This document shows positions 35,117 through 46,654 of a stretch of 64,000 bases of DNA, one piece after another. Where the stretch lies: assembly GCA_023053575.1 (NCBI GenBank), contig JAKZAP010000010.1, positions 20,706,628-20,770,627 on the forward strand, in the 5' to 3' direction. A program made the position numbers and the translations under genes. The notes under the pieces are model-generated. The model was not told the DNA's origin, did no database searches, and was given only the letters and a program-made list of their open reading frames with translations. Every line of letters begins with the position of its first letter. Positions within the stretch are counted from its first letter, which is position 1. Origin of the DNA: Branchinecta lynchi. Lineage: Eukaryota > Arthropoda > Branchiopoda > Anostraca > Branchinectidae.

Positions 35117-36042
35117 AAACAAGACCAAAGGTGTCGATGGAATCCCAAAAATCTAATATTTGATTCAGACAATTGGGTCTTGTCTTCGCAACCCAGTCTT
35201 GGCCAGGCTGGTCATCAGAGAAAACCAAGTTCAGATATACATCTATAAACCATATCTATTTGGAGGATACTGACCAAGACTGTTTTACTCGGTTTTACTT
35301 CTGCCAAGTTTCCTGTTTCTCCTGAATTCCGAGCGAACTACTAGTCCAGCAAAAAAAGAAAAATCAGAAACGAATCCAGCGTATCTCCTTATCCCTATAA
35401 AGAACATCTAATCAACTTTAAATAAAACTTTGACTTAAAAAAAATTCCGGTTACAACTGGATTCCGGACTAATTATATGTCCAGGTAAAAAACGATTGTC
35501 GTATACAGACTCAGCCTCTCTTCTTACCCCTTAATCTGTCATCTAATCAAAGTTTTGCTTTTAAAAAATTTTGCCGTTTTGCCGGACTCCGAGCGAACTA
35601 GTTGTTCAGCGAGAAAACGATCTTCACCATCGTGTTCAGCATGTCCTTTTACCCTTGAATCAAACATTTAATCAACTTCAAATGAAACTTTTACTTTTAA
35701 CCAACTTGCCGGTTTTTGCCGGATTCCGGACGAACTACTTGTTCAGCGAGAAAATGGTTTTCACTATCGTGCTCAGAATGCCTTCTTACCCCATAATCCA
35801 CTATCACATTAGCTGTTTAAAAATACTTTGTTTGTCCCTTAATTTGAACCCCCTCCTCCACCCCTAAATATAACGCTACAGAACCCATCTAGAAACTTAA
35901 CCTTACCCTTGACCCAATGAATCCTCACACCAAGTTTCATCAAAATACCTCTTTCCCTTCGTGAGTTATCGTGCTTACAGACAGACGGACATTTTTGCGA
36001 TGTCATAGGTATCCCTCCACTTACATTTTGGGATCCCAAAAA
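35117..36042 (+). mobile_element. GGGATCCC-type element, full length
   Basis: Starts 'aaacaagaccaaaggtgtcg', ends 'cattttgggatcccaaaaag'. Core units at 35380-35800. 'gacagacggac' microsatellite remnant near 35980. Confidence 0.85.
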
Positions 36043-36599
36043 GTGGGTGAACTGATTCACCATCATTATCTTGATTCGCACTTAGGACCTATTAATGGTC
36101 TCTCACGGTCTGTGATGCTCGATTTTGTTGATGTCATTGAGTAGAGACTCGTGATTATGTCTTCAGCAGGATTGGTGATCCCTCTGCTTTTGATGTTCAT
36201 TTGTAGGCTAGTGCTGAGCTATATTTATAGAATTTGGAGTAATTATAGGCTCTAAGATTGTTTAGGGACAGAGGGCGAGTCACTAGTCCTTGATAGGATA
36301 CTGCCAAAAGTCAAGGAGAGTGGGCTTATGCTAATAAAGCTATACTCCCATGGTGGATCCATGACTAACCTATAAACTCTTCTGGCCCCATCTTTCCCCA
36401 CCCAATTATATCTTAGCACTTTCTAGATTTAGCCTATTGTATCAGTGCTCAGTTGAATGCCAGAAAAAGTAAAAGGATGTTAATTTTCGTGCCTTTATCC
36501 AACTTGTCCCGGAGCCTGATCGTATTTGCCGGGCTGATCGTTTTTTGTGGTGCACATCAAACTACACCAATCCCACTCTGTAACAACCTAGGAACCTAG

Positions 36600-36785
36600 A
36601 CCACTAGTAGACAGACTAGGTCGTCCGCGTACGTAAGTAGCGACACATTTATACCCTTGGCGACACATGAAACATTGACACTTGCCTGGGCATTTAAAAC
36701 GCTGTTATTGTACAAACTAGGGGATAATAATGAACCCTGACGAACACCCGTCTCTACCGTAACATTCATCGCTAGTCGCTGACGA
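36600..36785 (-). pseudogene. LINE reverse transcriptase fragment with intact YADD box
   Basis: The minus-strand frame starting at an ATG near 36770 reads MNVTVETGVRQGSLLSPSLY, then NNSVLNAQASVNVSCV, then GINVSLLTYADDLVCLLV and a stop. GVRQGSLLSP is RT motif B and YADD is the catalytic box. No flanking RT domains remain. It resembles the family inside the TIR unit at 48688-50419 (shared YNN..AQ arrangement). Confidence 0.8.
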
Positions 36786-36917
36786 GACGGGTGTCGTATG
36801 TCTGTCTTTATCTACTCGTCGTTTTGACGACCAGGTTGACTGTGTTTGGCGAGGCCTTTCTAGTTTCTGCTCCACGCGAGGGGCTACCCACTCCCCAGCA
36901 CCTGCTGTGGTCTACAC

Positions 36918-37069
36918 CCAGGGTTGGTCACCAAGAACCAGGGTGTACAAGTTACTTCATTACTTCAGGATACTTTGGGTTAATCAGGGTTACTTTTGTT
37001 TACTTTGGTTTACATTGCATTGGGTTACTTTCCAGGGTGTACGAAGTTACTTTTGGTGACCAACCCTGG
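36918..37069. mobile_element. MITE with perfect 8-bp duplication (CCAGGGTTGGTCACC termini)
   Basis: 152 bp, inverted ends CCAGGGTTGGTCACC and GGTGACCAACCCTGG, flanked by GTCTACAC on both sides (36910-36917, 37070-37077). Interior of 'ggttacttt' repeats. hAT-like by duplication length. Confidence 0.85.
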
Positions 37070-37077
37070 GTCTACAC

Positions 37078-38209
37078 CCTTTTCCGACACCGGTTTCGGA
37101 ACCAGCGGTGCCGGCATTAAATTAGGCGATTCCCGCTTCTGAACATGCTGATTTTGATGTTCTAATACGTGGCAACCGGGTCCTGCTGGTGTCAGCCCGT
37201 GCCGGTACCCAGCATTTGCTTAACACTAAAATTGAGAGTGGACAACCCCTCGGCTCCACGTCGATCGTACGTCCTTCCCAACAGAGAGGACTCAAATATC
37301 CCCAGTCTTCCTTGGAACTTGCTTGCTACGCAGTTTCAAAGAAGATACAGCCTACGCTTTTGTTCCCAATAATCTGGATTGGTAGCCTTGACGAATAGGC
37401 TAGCCGCATCTCCACGTGTTGTCTATAAATCATCAAGCATTCCTCGGGAAAAATACACTTCGTCGTCCAGACGCGTCGCGTGGGCGACTGCTAATAAGGC
37501 AATCTGGAGTGAAGTTGCACAGTCATTGTAAACTTGGCAAGTATAGGCTAGACTACGCCTCCGTCTAATGGCGGGCCCATTAGCACACCAAGTAAGGCCG
37601 TCTAGGCTAGGCTTCATTAAGTAGGATCATGCATTTTTGAGTGGCGGCTTGCCAAGATCTCGCAAGTCTATTTTTTGCTGCTATTATTAAAGTCCCAATG
37701 CAAACATTCCGTTTACCTTTTCTTAGTAATCGCAAGCCACAAGTTTATTTTGAATTGAACGCGATTGCCGGGTTGCTGTTTCGGCTCGAGAAAAAACCCA
37801 CGCCGAATGTCTTCTTTTCTAGATCACGAGATTTTCCAGGATCGATTAGCAAAGAATTATAAGACCTAATTGATAATTTGTGTATGTCTCCAGAGGTACC
37901 ACACTGGTCTTGGTTTTTTAATTTATTTGTATTTTGTATATAATATAACAGTTGTAGCATTAGATGGAAATTATTATTTTGACCCTTGGCTCCCTACGTG
38001 CCATAACAGCTGTCCGGGATAACCGGCTGAGATTTAGTCGAGACAGAGTTATTTCGAACCTAGGAAATTTGGTGGGTTTTTTTTATTTGCTCATTGTTTT
38101 ACGGTGTTTTAGTGGTTTTAAACATTCATACTGACAGTAGGGATGGTTAGCATTGTGTATGTGGTAGAAATAACATTGTTTGTGGCCCGCTTTAAAATTA
38201 TTTGGGTGT
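37078..38209. other. Gene-free intronic stretch
   Basis: No element boundaries or gene recognised; several 60-73 codon open frames on both strands without domains. Confidence 0.35.
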
Positions 38210-38640
38210 CAAAGTATGAAAAACTCAACTTGAGTTTGTTACTTCCTTCAAGTACTTGGGGTTCACTTTTACCCCCAAGCTGAATAATGAACTCCATATG
38301 AATGCATTGGCTAGATCGCTCTGTGCTCGTGCAAACCTCCTGGTCAGGAAATTTGCGAAGTGTGACGGAGTGGTAAAATCTTTCCTGTTCCTGGCTTACT
38401 ATACACAACTTTATGGTCTATCTTATGACTAATATCACGTTCAGACATGGTAATTCCTTCCGTGTTCTGTAGAATAACTCCCTCCGGTGGTTGCACGTTT
38501 TTCCTTGGAATTGTAGTGCCTCGGCAATGTTTGTTGGTGAAGGTCTCCCACCAATTTTGGAGTCCCAGAACCCTCTGTTGGCTGTTCTCTCTGAGCCGCA
38601 CATGCGCCTATCTCTATTTGACTGAAATGGGGGGAGTTGG
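38210..38640 (+). pseudogene. LINE reverse transcriptase 3' part
   Basis: The plus strand reads FKYLGFTFTPKLNNELHMNA and ARANLLVRKFAKCDGVVKSF, LFLAYYTQLYGLS. After frame changes come NNSLRWLHVFPWNCSASAMF and VGEGLPPILESQNPLLAVL. This is the typical order after the RT thumb of jockey/I/Nimb-like LINEs (YLG, K..LF..YC...YG, R.L..LP..CSAS.MF). Several frameshifts. Confidence 0.7.
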
Positions 38641-39010
38641 TATACTGTGGGTTGCCCAAATTAGTGTGTAAAGTGTAAGTTGTGAAGTGTTATTCTGTTA
38701 TGTACAATGGCCCTAGTTAGCCGGTATTGGATTCAAATAAATAAATTAAAAGGGAAAATGAAGATTTAGTAGAGAAAAATAGTTAACAGTGTAAGCGGCG
38801 TTAAGGAAGCAATAGTAGTTTTTACGGTACTTAAATGGACCACTCGCATTGGCTCACTCAAAAGAAGTTATGTGGTGAAGGAAGTACATCCTAGAGAGGA
38901 TGCTTGCATAAAAGGACCGAAATATCGCTCTAGAATAAACTAGATGACTTTTTTTTTATTTTGAGTCATGTTTCTGTTTCGTTTTATCTACGGTAAGAAT
39001 GACGCACTGA

Positions 39011-39165
39011 CAGAGCAAAATAACACTAGGGAGTAGCGTTATATGCTTTCCTATTATATACCTATATATTTCCTATATACCTATGCTTTCCATGCTTTTC
39101 AAACGGGCCATACTCATAGCGCCATCCGCTACGATTGCAGCATATTTATCGAAAACATAATTTCC
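39011..39165 (+). mobile_element. One end of the CAGAGCAAAATAAC (hAT-like/RT) family
   Basis: Starts CAGAGCAAAATAACACTAGG, then shares 'catgcttt', 'caaacgg' and 'gattgcagcat' words with the copy at 63785. The opposite terminus is not found; a different C/G-tract sequence follows near 39190. Confidence 0.65.
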
Positions 39166-39586
39166 TTTCTTCTTTTTTCCTTCCTTTTTTTTGGGTGGGG
39201 GGGGGGGGGGCAAGGGCGCTTTGTTGTTGGAAGATCGTTCGTTAGTGGATTTTTCTTGTCAGTTTGTTATGTCTTCATTCTTCGTTTCTTCTTGTTCCTT
39301 TTTTCTCTCCTTCTTTTCTTTGGTTTGTTTCCCTTAGAATTTTATGAATAAAGAATACTGCCCCGCCCATTTAACCCCCTTCGAAATAAATTCATGGATG
39401 CGGGCATGATTGTGACGGTTTCAGTTTCTGTTTATTTAACTGAATCGTGTGAGATGCTCAAAGGCTGAGCTGAAGTCTACGTCAGTAGTCATAGTTGCTG
39501 CTTTTGGGGGTCAACCGGCCAGGTCACTACTGTCGAGTGTGGTGTGATCTGCCACAGAAGATACCGGTTTTCGCGGCAATCTTCCT

Positions 39587-39782
39587 CAAGGTCGTATCCA
39601 GGGGGGGTAGGGGTTTGACCCCCCCCCCCCCCCCGAAACACACAAAAATGGTCATTTTTATAGGCTTTTCCCTCTGATCTATGTCTTTTTTTGTACTTTT
39701 TGTCCGACCCGCAGGACGAAAAAACCCGACCCCGACCCCCCCCCCCCCCTGACCCCGAAAAAAATTCCTGGATACGGGCCTG
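39587..39782 (-). mobile_element. Homopolymer hAT-like MITE
   Basis: Starts CAAGGTCGTATCCAGG, ends GGATACGGGCCTG; flanks ATCTTCCT and ATCCTCCT match at 7 of 8. Two C runs. Confidence 0.85.
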
Positions 39783-39922
39783 ATCCTCCTAGCAAGTATG
39801 CTTGTTGGTTTACTATAACAGTCGAACAACATCAGAACCAACTTGGCACATTTATTTCTTTTAATATGGGACGGCGTGCATTTAAAAGTTAGCGCTGCCG
39901 ACGCTACCTAGCGATACCTTTT

Positions 39923-42636
39923 TATGGCACTTGCCCTTCGGCCAAGTGCCATATAGCGATCGCAATTTCTGTCCGTCCGTCGGTCTGTCGGTCTGTCGGT
40001 ATGTCGGTCTGTCCAGGTTTTGCTAGTTCGGGCACTTCCAGATAAGCTAGGTCGATAAAACTTGGCAAGCGTATCAAGGACCCCAAATGATTAAGTTGGA
40101 AATAGTCACTTCCCCGATCCGAGCACCGTGGGGGGAGTGGAGGGAGGGGGAATCCGGAATCTTGAGGTATTTTTAACTTTTGAACGGGTGATCGGATCTC
40201 GATGAAACTTGATATTTGGAACGACCTCATGCCTCAGACGACCCACTTAAAATCCGGACCGGATCCGGTGACTTTTGGGGGGAGCTGGAGGGGGCAACCG
40301 GAAATCTTGGGAAACGCTATGAGTGGAGGGATCGAGATGAAACTTGGTGGGAAGACACCTAGCAAACACTAGATACATCATTGACATAACCGAGCCGATT
40401 CGGGCACTGTGGGGGGGAGTGGAGGGAGGGGGAATCCGGAACCTTGAGGTATTTATAACTTTTGAACGGGTCATCGGATCTCGATGGAACTTGATATTTG
40501 GAAAGACCTCATGCCTCAGACGACGTACTTAAAATCCGGACCGGATCCGGTGACTTTTGGGGGGAGCTGGAGGGGGCAACCGGAAATCTTGGGAAACGCT
40601 ATGAGTGGAGGGATCGAGATGAAACTTGGTGGGAAGACACCTAGCAAACACTAGATACATCATTGACGTAACCGAGCCGATTCTGGTACTGTGGGGGGAG
40701 TGGAGGGCGGGGGAATCCGGAATCTTGAGGTATTTATAACTTTTGAACGGGTGATCGGATCTCGATGAAACTTGATATTTGGAACGACCTCATGCCTCAG
40801 ACGACCCACTTAAAATCCGGACCGGATCCGGTGACTTTTGGGGGGAGCTGGAGGGGGCAACCGGAAATCTTGGGAAACGCTATGAGTGGAGGGATCGAGA
40901 TGAAACACCGAGCACCGTGGGGGGAGTGGAGGGAGGGGGAATCCGGAATCTTGAGGTATTTTTAACTTTTGAACGGGTGATCGGATCTCGATGAAACTTG
41001 ATATTTGGAACGACCTCATGCCTCAGACGACCCACTTAAAATCCGGACCGGATCCGGTGACTTTTGGGGGGAGCTGGAGGGGGCAACCGGAAATCTTGGG
41101 AAACGCTATGAGTGGAGGGATCGAGATGAAACTTGGTGGGAAGACACCTAGCAAACACTAGATACATCGTTGACATAACCGAGCCGATTCGGGCACTGTG
41201 GGGGGAGTGGAGGGAGGGGGAATCCGGAATCTTGAGGTATTTATAACTTTTGAACGGGTGATCGGATCTCGATGGAACTTGATATTTGGAAAGACCTCAT
41301 GCCTCAGACGACCTACTTAAAATCCGGACCGGATCCGGTGACTTTTGGGGGGAGCTGGAGGGGGCAACCGGAAATCTTGGGAAACGCTATGAGTGGAGGG
41401 ATCGAGATGAAACTTGGTGGGAAGACACCTAGCAAACACTAGATACATCATTGACATAACCGAGCCGATTCGGGTACTGTGGGGGGAGTAGAGGGAGGGG
41501 GAATCCGGAATCTTGAGGTATTTATAACTTTTGAACGGGTGATCGGATCTCGATGGAACTTGATATTTGGAAAGACTTCATGCCTCAGACGACCTACTTA
41601 AAATCCGGACCGGATCCGGTGACTTTTGGGGGGAGCTGGAGGGGGCAACCCGAAATCTTGGGAAACGCTATGAGTGGAGGGATCGAGATGAAACTTGGTG
41701 GGAAGACACCTAGCAAACACTAGATACATCATTGACATAACCGAGCCGATTCGGGTACTGTGGGGGGGAGTAGAGGGAGGGGGAATCCGGAATCTTGAGG
41801 TATTTATAACTTTTGAACGGGTGATCGGATCTCGATGGAACTTGATATTTGGAAGGACCTCATGCCTCAGACGACCTACTTAAAATCCGGACCGGATCCG
41901 GTGACTTTTGGGGGGAGCTGGAGGGGGCAACCGGAAATCTTGGGAAACGCTATGAGTGGAGGGATCGAGATAAAACTTGGTGGGAAGACACCTAGCAAAC
42001 ACTAGATACATCATTGACATGACCGAGCCGATTCGGGTACTGTGGGGGGAGTAGAGGGAGGGGGAATCCGGAATCTTGAGGTATTTATAACTTTTGAACG
42101 GGTGATCGGATCTCGATGGAACTTGATATTTGGAAAGACCTCATCCCTCAGACGACTCACTTAAAATCTGGACCGGATCCGGTGACTTTTGGGGGGAGCT
42201 GGAGGGGGCAACCGGAAATCTTGGGAAACGCTATGAGTGGAGGGATCGAGATGAAACTTGGTGGGAAGACACCTAGCAAACACTAGATACATCGTTGACA
42301 TAACCGAGCCGATTCGGGCACTGTGGGGGGAGTAGAGGGAGGGGGAATCCGGAATCTTGAGGTATTTATAACTTTTGAACGGGTGACCGGATCTCGATGA
42401 AACTTGATATTTGGAAAGACCTCATGCCTCAGACGACCCACTTAAAATCCGGACCGGATCCGGTGACTTTTGGGGGGAGCTGGAGGGGAGAACCGGAAAT
42501 ATTGGAAAACGCTATGAGTGGAGGGATCGAGATGAAACTTGGTGGGAAGACACCTAGCAAACACTAGATATATCATTGTCATAACCGAGCCGTGCCTACT
42601 CGTAACAAGTGCCATATGAGCTCGTAGCTCTTGTTT
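39923..42636 (-). mobile_element. GGCACTTG-type element expanded into ~281 bp satellite array (array 2)
   Basis: Same orientation, same termini and very similar units as array 1. 'taaccgagcc' markers at 40386, 40668, 41175, 41456, 41737, 42019, 42300 and 42581 give a 281-282 bp period, except for one composite interval where a unit is cut at ~40907 and joined to an edge-type unit. It has extra 'cggtctgt/cggtatgt' microsatellite repeats. It closes 'aacaagtgccatatgagctc'. Confidence 0.9.
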
Positions 42637-42890
42637 TTTTATTTGACGCTGTACCATTGACAGCTAAACTAAAACGAACATGAGTCTCGGAACTTCAATT
42701 TCATGCGATTGTCTGTGACGATGTTTTTCTGTCCAGTACCGTATCTTTATCTTTGCTAGATTAGGTTTAAAAATTCACACCTCCACTATAGACTAACTCC
42801 AAAAGTGTATTCTGAAAGTCCTGGACCTCAAGCACATAATCAATCTGCAAAGCCTGAAATTTGGGAACCTGTCATTTCGTATAGGCTTTT

Positions 42891-43333
42891 AAGGCGTATT
42901 CTCGCCGTTCCTCGAGGACTCCACTTGAGAGTCCCCGCGTTTTTGTTTGTCTCGGGGACTCACTCCCCGTATTCTCGCAAGTCCCCACGGCCGGGGAATG
43001 CTCCGATTATCATCACCATCATCAAAAAGGACTCCCTTTCAGATTCGGAGGGGAATCAATTTTTGCTGGTGTTGGTTGGTGCAATGTAAAATTAATTTAA
43101 GACAATCAGAGTAAACAAAACCAAAATAAAGTGGATCCAGACTAGTTTCGTCAACTGCATGGTTTTTGTTTCTAACAAAATCCGTTTTCAAAGCATTCCC
43201 CGTTTTCTCGCTGTTTTCTGTACGCGGAGTCCGCGTGGAGTGACTTCCTCTATTCTCGCCGTTTTCTATTCTCGCCTTCCTCTATTCTCGCCGTTCCCCG
43301 AGGAATCCTCGGGGAACGGCGAGAATACACCTT
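42891..43333. mobile_element. TIR element with a long perfect hairpin
   Basis: Left end AAGGCGTATTCTCGCCGTTC, right end the complement with one change. 'attctcgccgtt' recurs internally. The right end is a self-complementary hairpin (listed apart). No clear target duplication. It lies ~210 bp before Ski exon 2. Confidence 0.75.
43283..43327. repeat. Perfect 22-bp stem hairpin with one-base centre
   Basis: The arm TATTCTCGCCGTTCCCCGAG continues GA, then a single A, then the exact complement. Such a structure can extrude as a cruciform or form a very stable RNA hairpin in the Ski pre-mRNA. Confidence 0.9.
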
Positions 43334-43542
43334 CAGTCGCTCTGCCCTGGGTGGCTGACATGCGCTAGAGATTTCAAGTTTAACCTCAGTGCTAACCACT
43401 TCAGGAAGTAGGCAACCCTATAAACCCCAGATGCACGGCTTCCCCTACTCAGTTAAAATAAATTAATTGTATTCTATTGTTTCCGATACTATCGCCATCC
43501 TCTGTCAGCTAACTGTGGTTCCAAATTTCCAATTTCTTTCAG

Positions 43543-43742
43543 AACGCGTTGGACTTGGGGGTCAAGCAGGACCCAGAACGGTATGCCCCACAGAAGCCTA
43601 GTCCCAGTATCCCGACTGCTGACCCATGGGCTTTGTCTGCGAGTTCCCCACCCCCCGCTCATAGTGGGTATTCGCTTAAAAGGCTGGAGAAGGGGGAGGA
43701 GTCAACCAACAGTCAAGGATACAACAAAATTACTGTTGAACG
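43543..43742 (+). CDS. ski: Ski/Sno co-repressor, exon 2
   Basis: Acceptor 'aatttctttcag', 200-nt open frame, donor CG|gtatgt. It enters in phase 0, as exon 1 demands, and leaves with two bases of a codon, as exon 3 needs. It encodes NALDLGVKQDPERYAPQKPS, then TADPWALSASSPP, then a charged GYSLKRLEKGEES stretch. The Pro/Ser-rich composition and PW...SAS spacing recall the linker after the SAND domain of vertebrate Ski (FRPWSP..SAS). Similarity is weak, so the call rests on splice sites, phase and composition. It is free of repeat sequence, unlike its flanks. Confidence 0.8.
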
Positions 43743-43770
43743 GTATGTTTTGTATCTACTTTCTGGCTAT

Positions 43771-44515
43771 GAGCGTGTTCCACCCTACTTACCGTAGTTA
43801 CTACGCATGACGTCACGAATTTGGGCGTCAAGGCTGGAACGTATTTTTCTATTTTCGCCAAAATATCACTCCGCGGTGTAATCCAGCCAATTACGTTACA
43901 GATATATAATTCCTTCAGCCCAAGGTCTGACTCCAGCCCAAGCTGACTGCGAATCATATTTGACGGTGCAAACGGAGTCGTACTGACTTATTCGTTTGTA
44001 CCGTCAAACACGTTACAGAGGTCCGTGTGTTAGATAGATAGATAGATAGATACATAAATCTTTTTATTCGCCAAAAGCTTATTGGCTTATTGGCAAAAGC
44101 TTATTGTTTGTATGTGTTGTTTTTGTTTGTATGGGTTGTGTTTTGCCTAATTATGTCTTCATATATTCTTTTGTACTCCACTGTTTTCGTCTTGTACGAT
44201 TTGTCGGTTAAAAATAAATTATTATTATCATGGCTCACGCCAAATTTGTTTGGTACAGTCATGGATACAGCTTATGAACACACACATTAATCAAAATAGC
44301 CCTCTACGCATATAGGGCTACGATGGTCATAAACATTATAAGTTTAAACTAGCAGCTCAGCTTAGGCTTCGTCATACAACTTACCACGCTTATTACGCTC
44401 CCCCAGCATGGTAAGCAAATAGTTACTATTTTGAGAAGGTTGGAACGGTCAGCGTAGTGAGGATGGAACGAAATAGTAACTAATACGTACTATTGTTAGA
44501 AGGGTGGAACACGCT
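43771..44515. mobile_element. GAGCGTGTTCCACCCT-terminal element
   Basis: Inverted ends 'gcgtgttccaccct' and 'agggtggaacacgc'. It shares the interior with 46655-48254 ('taccgtagttact', 'gtcacgaatt', 'gagaaggttggaac'). It contains a GATA microsatellite at ~44031-44054 and a hairpin 'tttgacggtgcaaacg' / 'cgtttgtaccgtcaaa' (43960-44013). It starts ~28 bp after Ski exon 2. Confidence 0.75.
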
Positions 44516-44539
44516 ATATAGGGTTCATAAGCACTTGTT

Positions 44540-44718
44540 GAAATCCCGAAAAGGTACCAGTTCGAAGGTAGCAAAACACGACAAGTGAGAAAATTAGCGA
44601 GGCTGTGCTAGAGGGGTTAGAATTTACCACACGGAATTGAGGTCTCCGGGTTTAGAAATATATGGAGGGATTACGGAAGTAGGTTGCGTTAGTATTATAG
44701 GTAAGAGAGGTCCTTTAA
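44540..44718 (+). mobile_element. TTAA-flanked MITE, 3' half
   Basis: Matches the right half of 62412-62745 ('gaattgaggtctccgggttt', 'gtaggttgcgttagtatt') and ends 'ggtcctttaa'. The left half is missing. Confidence 0.65.
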
Positions 44719-45741
44719 CGCTTTGGAAGAAACTTGGTTCGTTTTCTATAAACAAACAACTGTAAACAGTTTTATCCAGTTGTTCGACTGCATCTTTTAG
44801 ATTATTTTGCTGCCATGCAAGTTAATTGATCTATAAGTTGATTTTTTATTTCATTTTCAATACTCTTTTGTAATTCGATAAAGAAAAATAAGAATAATCA
44901 TGAAATCCAGCGTAAGAAATTAGTCTTCAGACTTCAGTTAGTCCCTAAGTCCCATCTATGTGGCTATCGTTGATCGAAGTAGTCGGATCTGATATTTTCG
45001 CCTCATGTGGTTAAATAAATGAAATGTTGCGTGCGGTATCCGTTATCAGTATTAAATGAGCGTTAAAATTTGAGCTTGCCGTGGTCCTTTGTTCGGCAAG
45101 AATTCACACGTTTTTGCAAATTACCCCGCATGGAAATACTACACTCCCCACCTGGTAGACGGGTTGGACAGCGCCATTACAGTGGTTGCCATTCAATTTG
45201 CGGAGTTATTTTTTGATCGCAGACCATCTGTTTTAATTGGTTCGGCGCCAAAACCTCTTGGTGGAGCTCACCTTTGGCCTGTGGAATTGCAAAATCTCGG
45301 TGATTTGGGTCACAAATATTGTTTTATGTTACAAATAACACCTCCGTGTTGGATTTGCACCCAAGTTTGAATGCAACTTTCGCCGAAAAACTTGTATATC
45401 AAACATTCGATCCGGAAAGAAACTGCCGACCTGTTTTCTACAGCAATTTGTCGCGAGTCGGGGCGCTGTTCTTTTTTATCTGATGCGATATGGAAGCATT
45501 ACTCTTGATGACTAACTCTTTATGTCGATGCAAAATCGCCGGTAACTAGCAGAAAAGCCAGAAGCGGTGTCCCCTCGGGTATCACAGCTGCTCCCGAAGA
45601 CCGCCGTGATTGTTTGATAGATAGATATTTGTATTGATCCAACTCGTAGCGCCGACATGGCACTAAATACGTCGACCATTACATTTAAATACTTGAGTAA
45701 AATACTTGAATATGTACAATTATTACATAAAAGAAAATAAA
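44719..45741. other. Gene-free intronic stretch
   Basis: A 93-codon open frame (45089-45370) lacks a start ATG and any recognised domain. Nothing else was supported. Confidence 0.4.
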
Positions 45742-45965
45742 TCACTTAGAATTCACTTGTTTTTTGCTAATCTTCTCAGTGAAATATGGTACAAAGGAAT
45801 TCGAATACCGGTTTGTGCGGCATTTAACTGGCAGAAAGAGATTTTGATGGCGCGTCCGTCCTGTCACCGGTGCTAGATCGGCCAGAATATCTCTATGTTT
45901 TTCACTGGCAAGGATTGATTGGCCAAAACTTAAAATTAAGTTTTTCCTGGTGGACATGGAGTGGC
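45742..45965 (-). pseudogene. LINE C-terminal end
   Basis: The minus strand reads TRKNLILSFGQSILASEKHR, then LAPVTGRTRHQNLFLPVKC and RTNRYSNSFVPYFTEKI before a stop. The RT.RY.NSF.PY tail is the conserved close of many LINE ORF2 proteins. Truncated at its N side. Confidence 0.75.
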
Positions 45966-46654
45966 TCAAGTCTTAATAGGAGGCGGGAAGCTTCGCAACC
46001 ATTTTATTTCAGTCCTAGCATAACGCGCCACGCTCCAAATTGCAGTGATTCTATCTCTTCGTTATGTTGTGTGCTCCTTTGCACAGAAGGTTCCCAGAGT
46101 ACCCAGGTTGACAGAGGTCCACCGTTTGACAGAGGATTTGAGTTGTTTAGTTTGAGTCGTTAGTGAGACGTTTTCTCGTTCTTCCTGAGGATCATTGGCG
46201 TGTTCTGGACTTAGTCATATGGAGTATTCTTTCTAAGAGCCTAGTCACACTGGGCTCAAAACGCAGCCTATTTGACAAACGGCTGAAAATCCCTAGGCGA
46301 CGTGAGATTCGATGGACTTTGTGACAGCTTTGGATAATGGGCAGATTGAATTAGGGGCCAATTAGGGTTCCTGTAACATTATTATACAAGCTTTGCTCTA
46401 ATTCTCCTGAATTTAAAACGAAAACATTCAGAATTAGATGTATCTTGTTCTTTTTCTTTTTTCTACTTTTGCAACCCAAAAAGCCAGGAAATGAGCCCAG
46501 TGTGACTAGGCTCTCAGGCTTGTCATACTGTCTACGCCATTGGCGCCATTCGTCTGTTTCGATCCCAAAACGTTAGTGACGGAATACGTATGATTCTGTA
46601 ATTGTGTCTGTCCGTCTGTTGGCACGATAGCTCTTTCGAAGGAGTCGAGATTTA

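Noticed and set aside
31515..42636. Regular repeats that might suggest CRISPR arrays
   Set aside because: Units are contiguous 281-282 bp blocks without unique spacers, in animal DNA with element termini at both ends.
31500..42640. Many open frames rich in Pro, Ser and Arg, repeated almost identically
   Set aside because: They recur once per satellite unit and follow the unit's period; they are translations of repeat DNA, not genes.
45089..45370. 93-codon open frame
   Set aside because: Starts at TTG and shows no recognised family; chance cannot be excluded.
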